Counted from the first letter of the stretch, positions 1-5,629 are shown. The stretch is DNA of 7,056 nt from Dehalococcoidia bacterium (GCA_021296015.1 JAGWBG010000071.1:1-7056), one strand, 5' to 3'. Notes: a model not told the origin generated them from the letters alone. Numbers and translations: made by a program.

Positions 1-386
1 GTGTATATCCTGCCGTCGGGAGATATATCCCAGCTTCTGGCAATGTCCGGCACAATGTTCAGTTCCGAGTCTATGGTTACGAGGCCGCCGAACACCTCCA
101 CGATGTAGGTGGCGGAAGTGGCATCGGTGGTCAGATGTGGGTCCAGTGTAGGTGGGTCGCCACCCAACCTGACCAGTGTACCTCCGTCAATACTTCCATC
201 GGATTGTACACTCCGTCCGTCCGAACTCCGTGTCGGGGTTGGTTCGGTAAGTGCTGTCGTAGCTTCTACTTCTGGCCGGGCCGTAGCCGTGGCCGGGGCG
301 TCAGAGCTGTCTCTTCGGCTGCTGCAAGCCACCAGGACCAGCAGGGACAGGGACGCAATAATCAGGAGAATCACTTTCCAGGGCAT
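1..386 (-). CDS. ABC transporter solute-binding lipoprotein, family 5 (peptide/oligopeptide type), N-terminal part
   Basis: This is the secreted, lipid-anchored binding component of a Dpp/Opp-type ABC importer; it captures a peptide or similar small solute outside the membrane and delivers it to the permease. Only 128 residues are inside the window; the family usually has 500-600, so most of the gene lies beyond base 1. Residues 1-20 form a signal peptide (MPWK, then a hydrophobic run) ending in lipobox LVAC with the lipidated Cys at 21. Residues 22-67 are a Ser/Thr/Ala/Pro linker. The domain then opens with GGTLVRLGGDPPTLDPH (68-84), the standard start of SBP_bac_5, followed by VEVFGGLVTID and VPDIARSWDISPDG, also typical. 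The ATG at 386-384 is chosen because AGGAGGAGG lies just upstream of it. Substrate cannot be read from this fragment; nickel- or sugar-binding members of the same family are possible. Confidence 0.93.
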   Translation of the reverse strand, partial: MPWKVILLIIASLSLLVLVACSSRRDSSDAPATATARPEVEATTALTEPTPTRSSDGRSVQSDGSIDGGTLVRLGGDPPTLDPHLTTDATSATYIVEVFGGLVTIDSELNIVPDIARSWDISPDGRIY

Positions 387-433
387 GTCTTTCCTCCTCC
401 TGAGGTTGTTGATGCCTTATATATCATATATAT

Positions 434-462
434 ATTGTAGATACATCGTTCCCCAGAATCAA
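434..462 (-). promoter_or_regulatory. sigma-70-type promoter of the solute-binding protein gene
   Basis: Read on the minus strand, TTGATT (462-457) and TACAAT (439-434) are separated by exactly 17 bases, matching the -35/-10 consensus at 4 and 5 of 6 positions. Transcription would start near 427 in a very A+T-rich tract (414-436), giving a leader of about 40 bases before the ATG at 386. Assignment is from sequence only. Confidence 0.6.
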
Positions 463-535
463 CGCCGCTAATTTGATGAGAGAAGTGCTAAACTACACAT
501 TGCATCACAGCTTCACAGTCCGCATCCCTCCTGTC

Positions 536-556
536 ATTCCGGCCTTAAGCCGGAAT
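536..556. repeat. Short intergenic inverted repeat (ATTCCGGC / GCCGGAAT)
   Basis: Two perfect 8-base arms, ATTCCGGC at 536-543 and GCCGGAAT at 549-556, flank a 5-base CTTAA loop. The flanks (GTC before, CCA after) do not extend the pairing. The layout resembles the small ATTCC...GGAAT elements dispersed between genes in several bacteria, such as the Neisseria dRS3 repeat ATTCCC-N8-GGGAAT, although the core differs. There is no T-tract on either side, so a terminator is less likely than a dispersed repeat. Only one copy occurs in this window. Confidence 0.6.
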
Positions 557-602
557 CCATACCTCCGGCTTCTTCGGCCACGGCGGACCACTTTCGCGGG
601 AG

Positions 603-863
603 AGACGCAACTGGACAAATTGAGTTTTGCACTCGCCTCTTAGATGGTATTCATTACTTGTGCTTGCATAGCCGCAAATCGGAGTTGGTCAGGGAGCAGA
701 GAGGGCACGCGGTCCGAGGTAGGGACCTGCTGGGTCATATCCCCGGACCAAATGTGGACTCAGACAGGGACAAGGCAGCGGGCTGATCCGCCTGAGACGG
801 ACCGGACAGACGCCTATCGGCAACGGGCGCCCCAGCACCCCGCCTAACTTCCCCAGGGGGCGC
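603..863. other. Non-coding spacer with GC-rich inverted repeats; no credible gene
   Basis: No reading frame here gives a convincing protein: the open frames are short and rich in Arg, Pro, Gly and Ser, as expected of chance translation of GC-rich DNA. Visible structure: GGTCCGaGG (711-719) pairs with CCcCGGACC (741-749), 8 of 9 positions, enclosing a smaller GACC/GGTC stem (724-727/733-736); a degenerate copy of the TCCGCC/GGCGGA palindrome at 787-801; an 8-base palindrome GGGCGCCC at 825-832; and GCGCCCC (827-833) pairing with GGGGCGC (857-863). It could be a long untranslated region, a decayed gene or a small RNA; nothing decides between these. Confidence 0.4.
787..801. repeat. Degenerate copy of the TCCGCC/GGCGGA palindrome
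   Basis: The sequence TCCGCCTGAGACGGA matches the better copies at 3135-3151 and 5615-5629 except for one base that breaks a stem pair (C791 against A797). It lies in non-coding DNA, as do the other two copies. Confidence 0.45.
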
Positions 864-925
864 GTCTTCCCGCCCGCCAAAGACGAACCTCCCGAAAAGC
901 GGGCGGATATGCGTCGTCTCGGGAG
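864..925 (-). terminator. Structured 3' region after the zinc-ribbon gene, possible terminator or pseudoknot
   Basis: Directly after the stop codon at 928-930, the minus-strand transcript contains CTCCCGA (925-919) complementary to TCGGGAG (895-889), and CCGCCCGC (906-899) complementary to GCGGGCGG (877-870). The pairs are interleaved, so they either exclude each other or form an H-type pseudoknot. A third pair, AGACGA (919-914) with TCGTCT (886-881), and a GTCTT/AAGAC hairpin (884-880/868-864) add further alternatives. There is no clear U-tract, so intrinsic termination is only a possibility; mRNA 3' protection is another. Confidence 0.35.
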
Positions 926-927
926 TA

Positions 928-1365
928 TCAACCTCTGAAAAGGTCTTTAACCTTGTCTAGGAAGGACTTGGAGTTGATGTTCGAGAGGAACTTATTCCAC
1001 TCCACCTCTGCGCTAGCCGACCTCTTCAAGTCCTTGCCCCTCTGCTCCATAATCTCCAAGACTCGCCTCTCTTCACCCTTGTCGAGCCAGAAACCATGCT
1101 CCTCTTCGCAGAAGTCCAACTCCAGGTTATAGTGCCTGTACCTGAACCAGTGCATGTGTTTGCCACAGGTCGGGCACAAAAGGTCGCCACTATTGGAGGT
1201 GAACCTCATCGTCCCCTTGACCAGTCCTTCATCGAAGACCTTGTCCTCCAACTCACCAAGCTCCGGATGGTCCAACCACATGCCCTCACAACCGGAACAT
1301 TTGTCGACCTCTACACCCCTATACTTCTCCAGCTTCAAAGCAATGTTACATCTGGGGCACTTCAT
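928..1365 (-). CDS. zf-TFIIB domain protein with two zinc ribbons
   Basis: A 145-residue soluble protein with two copies of the TFIIB-type zinc-ribbon fold. The first (residues 3-39) has C3-x2-C6 and C23-x2-C26 followed by the family signature GMWLD. The second (64-98) has C64-x2-C67 and C86-x3-H90 followed by GFWLDKGE, so the last ligand is probably His rather than Cys. A charged helical tail (99-145) follows. Proteins of this family (COG3809-like) are widespread in bacteria, and I know of no firm biochemical role; nucleic-acid or protein binding is usual for the fold. The ATG at 1365-1363 is chosen because AGGAGGAG lies about six bases upstream; a longer frame upstream would run into the amidohydrolase gene. 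It starts 49 bases after the amidohydrolase stop on the same strand with no obvious promoter between, so the two are probably co-transcribed. Confidence 0.9.
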   Translation of the reverse strand: MKCPRCNIALKLEKYRGVEVDKCSGCEGMWLDHPELGELEDKVFDEGLVKGTMRFTSNSGDLLCPTCGKHMHWFRYRHYNLELDFCEEEHGFWLDKGEERRVLEIMEQRGKDLKRSASAEVEWNKFLSNINSKSFLDKVKDLFRG

Positions 1366-1414
1366 TCTTACTCCTCCTCTGAGATTAGATGTCAGAAGGG
1401 ATATGTGAGATGTA

Positions 1415-2206
1415 TCAACCCTCGCCAAACTTCCAAAGGGACATGGCCGTCTTTCCAAATATCCATTCCTTGTCGGCCTCACTTCTGAAGGAGACGTGCT
1501 GCATAGGGAACCTGAGCGCGTTCCTGTACCCTTCTCTACTGGCAACAGGCGGGAAGTCGCTTCCCCACATCAACCTGCTGGGACCAAAGGCGTCAATTGC
1601 CATTTCTATCAACGGGGGAATGCTCTCAAAGGGAAAGGGCTGCCGGAAGGGCATCGGCCGGGGGCATATCTCCCCAAGGCCGGGTATCTTCATGAATGTA
1701 TTTCCGTACTGGGACAGCCCCAGCACTTTCCTGTAGGTGTTATGGGGAGGAGACGTATCCCCGCCACCACCGCCAAGATGCTCAATAATTATATTGAGAT
1801 TTGGAAACTCCTTCACGACGGCCTCAAACTCGGACGAAGCGAACTCCTCCAGTGAGCCAAGGGAACTGACAGGCACACCCAACTCGGCCGCCTTACGCCA
1901 GATAGCAAGGGGGTCACTGCCCGGAGAGCGTACCGACGGACTCAGGCGGACCCCTTCAGCACCTTCTTTCACCCACTTCTCCAGGGATTCAGGGGCATCA
2001 GATCTATCGGTATCCACGATAGCTACTACTGAGAACCTGCCTGGGAACCGTCGCATACATTCTATGACATAGGAGTTGTCATACATACCCCTGATTTGAA
2101 TCAGCACCGCCTTCTCGACGTCATTGCGGGCCATCTGGTCAAGCAGAATCTCCACAGGCTCGAACCAGTAAGGTAAGGCGTGGCAATGCGTGTCAACAAT
2201 AACCAT
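1415..2206 (-). CDS. Amidohydrolase-family (Amidohydro_2 / COG3618-like) metal-dependent hydrolase
   Basis: A 263-residue TIM-barrel enzyme of the amidohydrolase superfamily, probably cytoplasmic as no signal peptide is seen. Strand 1 carries the metal-binding HxH in VDTHCHA (H7, H9); a further ligand is expected at H143 in IEHLGGGG, and the catalytic/metal Asp is D217 in MWGSDFPP, the classic end-of-barrel motif. Length is near the usual 260-300. The family includes lactonases and decarboxylases acting on small ring or dicarboxylic compounds, so the substrate cannot be fixed; hydrolysis of a lactone or a decarboxylation are both possible. An unusual five-glycine run follows H143 (145-149). 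The ATG at 2206 is preceded by AGAGGAG at suitable spacing. It is the first gene of a two-gene unit with the zinc-ribbon gene and is driven by the promoter at 2326-2354, with a large palindrome in its leader. Confidence 0.9.
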   Translation of the reverse strand: MVIVDTHCHALPYWFEPVEILLDQMARNDVEKAVLIQIRGMYDNSYVIECMRRFPGRFSVVAIVDTDRSDAPESLEKWVKEGAEGVRLSPSVRSPGSDPLAIWRKAAELGVPVSSLGSLEEFASSEFEAVVKEFPNLNIIIEHLGGGGGDTSPPHNTYRKVLGLSQYGNTFMKIPGLGEICPRPMPFRQPFPFESIPPLIEMAIDAFGPSRLMWGSDFPPVASREGYRNALRFPMQHVSFRSEADKEWIFGKTAMSLWKFGEG

Positions 2207-2252
2207 CCGTAAACTCCTCTCTTTCGCGAGCCTGAAACGCTTCCGGGGGCAT

Positions 2253-2288
2253 GGTAAACCCTGGCCTGGCGCCAGAGCAGGGTTTACC
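2253..2288. repeat. 36-base near-perfect palindrome in the amidohydrolase leader
   Basis: Perfect 11-base outer arms, GGTAAACCCTG (2253-2263) and CAGGGTTTACC (2278-2288), enclose a 10-base perfect palindrome CTGGCGCCAG (2266-2275); only the two base pairs between them (2264-2265 against 2276-2277) fail to match. As DNA it has the two-fold symmetry of an operator for a dimeric or tetrameric regulator. As RNA it would form a very stable hairpin ending about 46 bases before the amidohydrolase start. No T-tract follows in either direction, so it is not a standard intrinsic terminator. No second copy is seen in the window. Confidence 0.8.
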
Positions 2289-2325
2289 TCACCGGGCTGC
2301 CCACAGTCAGGTCCCCATAATACGC

Positions 2326-2354
2326 AGTGTAGCCCCGGCAGGACTGATGGTCAA
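2326..2354 (-). promoter_or_regulatory. sigma-70-type promoter of the amidohydrolase / zinc-ribbon operon
   Basis: On the minus strand TTGACC (2354-2349, 5 of 6 to consensus) and TACACT (2331-2326, 4 of 6) are exactly 17 bases apart. Transcription would start near 2319, giving a leader of about 113 bases that contains the 36-base palindrome at 2253-2288. Confidence 0.6.
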
Positions 2355-2425
2355 TCCCCGTGCCACATCCTGCCTCGCTTGCCAGTACCTCACCGGCCAA
2401 ATTCCGTCGGAACACCAAAAGGGTA

Positions 2426-2454
2426 GTGACTCTCCGGGCTTTGTGGTCTATAAT
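2426..2454 (+). promoter_or_regulatory. Consensus promoter abutting the cyclophilin start codon
   Basis: GTGACT (2426-2431, 4 of 6 to the -35 consensus) and a perfect TATAAT (2449-2454) are exactly 17 bases apart. The expected transcription start, around 2460-2462, falls between two in-frame ATG codons (2455 and 2464). The message would therefore begin only a few bases before the second ATG, which is consistent with leaderless or near-leaderless translation. Confidence 0.65.
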
Positions 2455-2463
2455 ATGGCGGTG

Positions 2464-3117
2464 ATGCGGATACTTGTAATAATAATCGGAGCTATGCTAT
2501 TGGCAGCAGCCTGCGGCGGCACCGACCCTACTCCCACCACAATCCCAACTCCATCCCCAACGGCGGTATCAGTGCAGGAAGGAGAGACCGAAATCAAACA
2601 ATATTCACAACCCCCAGCCATGACCATTGACACAAACAAACGATATGTTGCTACGTTCAACACCAACCAGGGAAGCATCGTCATTGAGCTATTGCCCAAC
2701 GATGCGCCCAAGACGGTCAATAACTTCGTCTTTCTGGCCAGAGAGGGCTACTACGACGGGGTGATTTTCCATCGAGTGATAGAGGACTTCATGATTCAGG
2801 GCGGGGACCCGACAGGCACGGGATCCGGAGGCCCCGGCTACAGCTTTGAGGACGAGTTCGTTCCCTCCCTCGTATTTGACCGCCCGGGTATTCTGGCTAT
2901 GGCCAACGCAGGGCCAAACACTAACGGCAGCCAGTTCTTCATTACTACGGTCCCTACACCCCACCTGAACCAGCGTCACACCATATTTGGCACGGTATTG
3001 GAAGGGCAGGACGTAGCGGTGGCCATCTCCAAAGTCCCTGCTAATCGGCAGGACAAGCCGTTGGACGACGTGATTATCCAGGGCATTGAAATAGAGGAGA
3101 CCTCACCGGGAAGCTAG
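2464..3117 (+). CDS. Cyclophilin-type peptidyl-prolyl cis-trans isomerase, predicted lipoprotein
   Basis: Catalyses cis-trans isomerisation of X-Pro bonds to help proteins fold outside the cytoplasm. In the 217-residue form, residues 1-16 are a hydrophobic signal segment ending LLAAAC with the likely lipidated Cys at 17; Ala rather than Leu at -3 makes the lipobox slightly atypical. A Thr/Pro linker (about 18-50) precedes the cyclophilin domain (about 61-212). Conserved active-site residues are present: FHRVI with R104 (human CypA R55), Q112 in IQGGD, NGSQFFI with Q157 and F159, and HLNQRHTIFG with H172. H167 stands where CypA has Trp121, common in bacterial forms and linked to weak cyclosporin binding. 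The start at 2464 is preferred because the -10 box ends at 2454, leaving the ATG at 2455 probably untranscribed; neither has a good Shine-Dalgarno. Frame upstream of 2455 does not look coding. Confidence 0.92.
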   Translation: MRILVIIIGAMLLAAACGGTDPTPTTIPTPSPTAVSVQEGETEIKQYSQPPAMTIDTNKRYVATFNTNQGSIVIELLPNDAPKTVNNFVFLAREGYYDGVIFHRVIEDFMIQGGDPTGTGSGGPGYSFEDEFVPSLVFDRPGILAMANAGPNTNGSQFFITTVPTPHLNQRHTIFGTVLEGQDVAVAISKVPANRQDKPLDDVIIQGIEIEETSPGS

Positions 3118-3134
3118 GCCCTGTTGCAGCGTAG

Positions 3135-3151
3135 GTCCGCCTGAGGCGGAC
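3135..3151. repeat. TCCGCC/GGCGGA palindrome, best copy
   Basis: Seven-base arms GTCCGCC (3135-3141) and GGCGGAC (3145-3151) surround a TGA loop. It sits 18 bases after the cyclophilin stop and before the AtzG-like gene. No T-tract follows, so it is weak as an intrinsic terminator; it could instead be a processing or stability hairpin, or a dispersed repeat, since related copies occur at 787-801 and 5615-5629. Confidence 0.6.
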
Positions 3152-3208
3152 GGAAGAAACGCGTCCACTCATCAGGGTGGAACAGACAGCGCTTTGGGAG
3201 GACGAAGG

Positions 3209-3397
3209 ATGGTAACAGTGAATCCCAAAGGCTCTCAGGAGGAACTCTCCAGAGAGCTTATAGCCAGAGCAGCCGAAATTCTGGGCCAGGAAAGGGCTGA
3301 GGCTATCCGAGCAACACTATCAGACGCAGCAGCGAATTTATTGCTGGTATCTCAAAACCTTCCCCACAGGGAAGAAGAACCGGCCTTTTTCTTATAG
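3209..3397 (+). CDS. GatC/AtzG-like small amidase partner protein
   Basis: A 62-residue, mostly helical, soluble protein. Its position directly before an AtzE-like amidase, its size, and its ending (an LP...EEEPAFFL segment, residues 51-62) resemble the AtzG/DUF4089 group, small GatC-like proteins that wrap around and stabilise amidases of the AtzE type. Residues 11-47 look like two amphipathic helices (EELSRELIARAAEILG, then a helix from about 28). No catalytic residues are expected. The ATG at 3209 is chosen over a TTG at 3194 because GGGAGG (3196-3201) lies at ideal distance. The stop is eight bases before the amidase ATG, and the amidase ribosome-binding site TAGGAG overlaps this stop codon, so translation is probably coupled. 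No promoter was recognised in the 91 bases upstream; read-through from the cyclophilin gene is possible. Similarity is judged by eye. Confidence 0.75.
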   Translation: MVTVNPKGSQEELSRELIARAAEILGQERAEAIRATLSDAAANLLLVSQNLPHREEEPAFFL

Positions 3398-3405
3398 GAG
3401 CTATT

Positions 3406-4770
3406 ATGGCAGAGCTTTTTGACTTGACGCTGACACAAGCCGCCGAGGCGATTCGAAGAAGGGAGATTTCTGCCGTGGCGCTGGCCCAGTCTCTTCTGGG
3501 CCGTATTGAAAAGCTGGAACCTACCCTCAAGGCATGGGTAACAATTGACCGGGAAGATGTACTAAGCGCCGCTCAACAGAGGGACGAGGAGGTTGAAACG
3601 GGCAGGCGCCTCGGCCCCCTGCATGGGATACCAATAGGGCTTAAAGACATCTTCTATACCGCCGGGATGAAGACTACGGCGTGCTCGAAAATATACGCCG
3701 ATTTTGTGCCCACCTACGATGCGACCTCCGTGACCCGTCTAAAACAGGCCGGCGCAATTGTACTGGGGATAGCCGTCACCACGGAATTCGCCACCGCCGA
3801 CCCTTCTCCAACCGTGAACCCCTGGAACCCGGCCCATACCCCGGGCGGCTCAAGCAGCGGCTCTGCGGTAGCAGTGGCAGCCCGCATGTGCCACGGCGCT
3901 CTGGGCTCCCAGACGGGCGGGTCCACCTGCAGACCCGCCGCCTACAACGGGGCCGTGGGTCTCAAGGCAACTTACGGAAGAATCAGCCGCTACGGGGTGG
4001 TCCCCGTTAGTTGGTCGCTGGACACGGTGGGAATCATAACTCGCACGGTGCTGGATGCAGCCACTATGCTGGGCGCTATGGCCGGACATGACCCCAACGA
4101 CCCCAGCTCATCCAACGAGCGCGTGCCCAACTACCGAGCGGCCATTAGTGGCATAGCAAGCCCTCCGAAAATCGGTCTCATAAGGGACTTCTTCTTGGAG
4201 CGTTGCGACGATGAGGTGAGGAAGAATACGGAGGACGTGGCCCAGCGTCTCAGCAAGGCCGGTGCCATCGTAGAGGAAGTGAGCCTACCTGAGAGCTTCG
4301 CCACCTGCTACGCATCACACCGGATAGTAATGCAGGTGGAATGTGCGGCCTTTCACCAGGAGTTCTTCCAGGAGCGCGCTGACGACTATGGCCCAAGGCT
4401 CCGCAGCACGATTGAGTCCGGGATGCTGATACCCGGAGTCCAGTATATGCAGTCCCAGAGAATGCGCCGCCACTTCCGGCAGGAGATGTCAGCTATGGCG
4501 AGCAGGGTGGACGCCCTGCTCACTCCCACAACCCCCGCGCCTGCGCCCAGAGACCTGAACACCACAGGGGACCCCGTATTTCAGGCCCCCTGGACCTCCT
4601 CCGGTCTGCCGACAATCACCATACCGTCAGGGCTGAGCCAGTCTGGCCTACCTCTCGGAGTACAACTGGAAGGGGCACCATTCAGGGAGGACAAACTGCT
4701 GGCAACGGCCCGATGGTGTGAGGTTGTATTGGGTATGGACATGGTCCCACCGGGCGCCAACGGCAAATGA
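3406..4770 (+). CDS. Amidase-signature family enzyme (AtzE / GatA-like)
   Basis: Hydrolyses a carboxamide C-N bond to acid and ammonia or amine; cytoplasmic, with no signal peptide. The 454 residues carry the complete Ser-cisSer-Lys triad: K80 in PIGLKDIF, S149 in PGGSSSGSAVAVAA, and nucleophile S173 in GSQTGGSTCRPAAYNG. The spacings match the family (24 residues between the two Ser). The nucleophile loop reads QTGGS where GatA usually has DTGGS, a change seen in stand-alone and AtzE-type amidases. Together with the AtzG-like gene upstream and no GatB gene in view, this argues against a tRNA amidotransferase subunit. Motifs VGLKATYGRISRYGVVP, GLPTITIPSG and LPLGVQLEG are all typical. The ATG at 3406 follows TAGGAG at good distance. 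Candidate substrates include ureides such as biuret-like compounds or simple aryl or alkyl amides; none can be selected from sequence. Confidence 0.95.
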   Translation: MAELFDLTLTQAAEAIRRREISAVALAQSLLGRIEKLEPTLKAWVTIDREDVLSAAQQRDEEVETGRRLGPLHGIPIGLKDIFYTAGMKTTACSKIYADFVPTYDATSVTRLKQAGAIVLGIAVTTEFATADPSPTVNPWNPAHTPGGSSSGSAVAVAARMCHGALGSQTGGSTCRPAAYNGAVGLKATYGRISRYGVVPVSWSLDTVGIITRTVLDAATMLGAMAGHDPNDPSSSNERVPNYRAAISGIASPPKIGLIRDFFLERCDDEVRKNTEDVAQRLSKAGAIVEEVSLPESFATCYASHRIVMQVECAAFHQEFFQERADDYGPRLRSTIESGMLIPGVQYMQSQRMRRHFRQEMSAMASRVDALLTPTTPAPAPRDLNTTGDPVFQAPWTSSGLPTITIPSGLSQSGLPLGVQLEGAPFREDKLLATARWCEVVLGMDMVPPGANGK

Positions 4771-4784
4771 TTGCCTCTATCATT
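4762..4784. terminator. Possible weak bidirectional stem between convergent genes
   Basis: Only 19 bases separate the amidase stop (4768-4770) from the SDR stop (4790-4792, minus strand). Two small alternative stems span this gap: GGCAA/TTGCC (4762-4766/4771-4775) and AATGAT/ATCATT (4766-4771/4779-4784). Neither is strong nor followed by a T-tract, so transcription from both sides may overlap. Confidence 0.25.
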
Positions 4785-4789
4785 CCGCG

Positions 4790-5581
4790 TCAAGCCTTTA
4801 TGCTCACTCCGCCATCAACCGCCCAGGTCTGACCGGTAACGTAGTCCGCCGCCGGAGAGGCCAGAAAGACCGCAAGATAACCGACCTCTTTCAGTTGCCC
4901 CAAGCGGCCCAAGGGCACGTTCCGGGCCGCGCTCTGCTCGCGATCCCGGTATTCGTGAAAGGACATCTGGTCCGGGTCGGGAAAGGAACCGGGGGCTATG
5001 GCATTCACCCGCACCCCATAAGGAGCCCATTCCTGGGCCAGGCTCTCGGTAAAGCGCATTAACCCCGCCTTGGCCGCATCATAAGCCGACCGATTAGCTG
5101 CACTCCGAAAGGAGGCCACGCCGGAGATGTTGATAACGGAACCCTCGCGTCGCCGAAGGAAGTGGGGTCCAAAAGCCCTGCACCCCTGAAAAGCCCCGGT
5201 GAGGTTAATATCAACCAGAGTATGCCACTCTTCCTCGGTCATTCCCTGAGGTCCACCGTCAGGCAGGGTAGCTACAGGCTTGTTGACGGAATCTCCCACA
5301 CAGTTCACAAGAACGTCCAACTGGCCGAACTCCCGAAGAACGTCATCGGCCAGACGGTCCATATCACCACTCTTGGTAGCATCACCCGAGAAGGCCAGAC
5401 CCTGCCGCCCCAACTTTCTGACCTCTTCCGCCACTTCTTCCGCTCCCACGGACGTCAACCCCGTCACTGCTACGTCAGCGCCTGCCTCGGCAAATGCCAG
5501 AGCAATTCCTTTACCGATTCCCCTTCCCGCACCCACACATAACACTTTCTTCCTCTGAACGCTGAACTCCGGAAGGCTCAT
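4790..5581 (-). CDS. Short-chain dehydrogenase/reductase (FabG-like SDR)
   Basis: A 263-residue classical SDR that would oxidise or reduce a carbonyl/alcohol pair with NAD(P). The Rossmann nucleotide loop is VGAGRGIG (residues 16-23), with Val where Thr is usual. Further landmarks are D67 in SGDATKSGD (adenine contact region), NCVG (93-96) replacing the usual NNAG, N126 in DINLTGAF, catalytic S153 in NISGVAS, Y167 and K171 in YDAAK, and APGSF at 196-200. The end GYLAVFLASPAADYVTGQTWAVDGG is the standard C-terminal part. The start at 5581 is chosen because GGAG lies eight bases upstream (AAAGGAGTAGACGATATG) and because the frame further upstream reads as non-coding. Fatty-acid FabG is possible but there are no acyl-chain genes nearby; a catabolic alcohol or hydroxyacid dehydrogenase is as likely. 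Confidence 0.93.
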   Translation of the reverse strand: MSLPEFSVQRKKVLCVGAGRGIGKGIALAFAEAGADVAVTGLTSVGAEEVAEEVRKLGRQGLAFSGDATKSGDMDRLADDVLREFGQLDVLVNCVGDSVNKPVATLPDGGPQGMTEEEWHTLVDINLTGAFQGCRAFGPHFLRRREGSVINISGVASFRSAANRSAYDAAKAGLMRFTESLAQEWAPYGVRVNAIAPGSFPDPDQMSFHEYRDREQSAARNVPLGRLGQLKEVGYLAVFLASPAADYVTGQTWAVDGGVSIKA

Positions 5582-5614
5582 ATCGTCTACTCCTTTAGCT
5601 GCAGGTCTCTGAAG

Positions 5615-5629
5615 TCCGCCTAAGGCGGA
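5615..5629. repeat. TCCGCC/GGCGGA palindrome in the SDR leader
   Basis: Perfect six-base arms TCCGCC (5615-5620) and GGCGGA (5624-5629) flank a TAA loop. It lies between the predicted SDR promoter (5658-5686) and the SDR start at 5581, about 33 bases before the ATG, so it would be part of the mRNA leader. Related copies are at 787-801 and 3135-3151. Confidence 0.6.

Noticed and set aside
109..471. Two overlapping plus-strand open frames (109-471 and 135-440)
   Set aside because: They lie antisense to the solute-binding protein, whose signal peptide, lipobox and SBP_bac_5 start are clear; their translations show no family features.
644..931. Open frames on both strands in the gap (644-847 plus, 689-931 minus)
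   Set aside because: The products are Arg/Pro/Gly/Ser-rich and low in hydrophobic core residues. The minus one begins with TTG overlapping the previous stop, which could suggest coupling, but its composition looks like chance translation.
1366..1545. N-terminal extension of the zinc-ribbon gene to 1545
   Set aside because: It overlaps the amidohydrolase gene, and the ATG at 1365 has a strong ribosome-binding site and starts directly at the first zinc ligand pair.
1936..1950. A TCCGCCTGAG-like match inside the amidohydrolase gene
   Set aside because: Only half the palindrome is present and the bases are explained by coding sequence (SVRSPGSDP).
2251..2454. Upstream start of the cyclophilin gene at 2251
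   Set aside because: That ATG overlaps the palindrome, the added 68 residues look non-coding, and the signal peptide and promoter place the start at 2455 or 2464.
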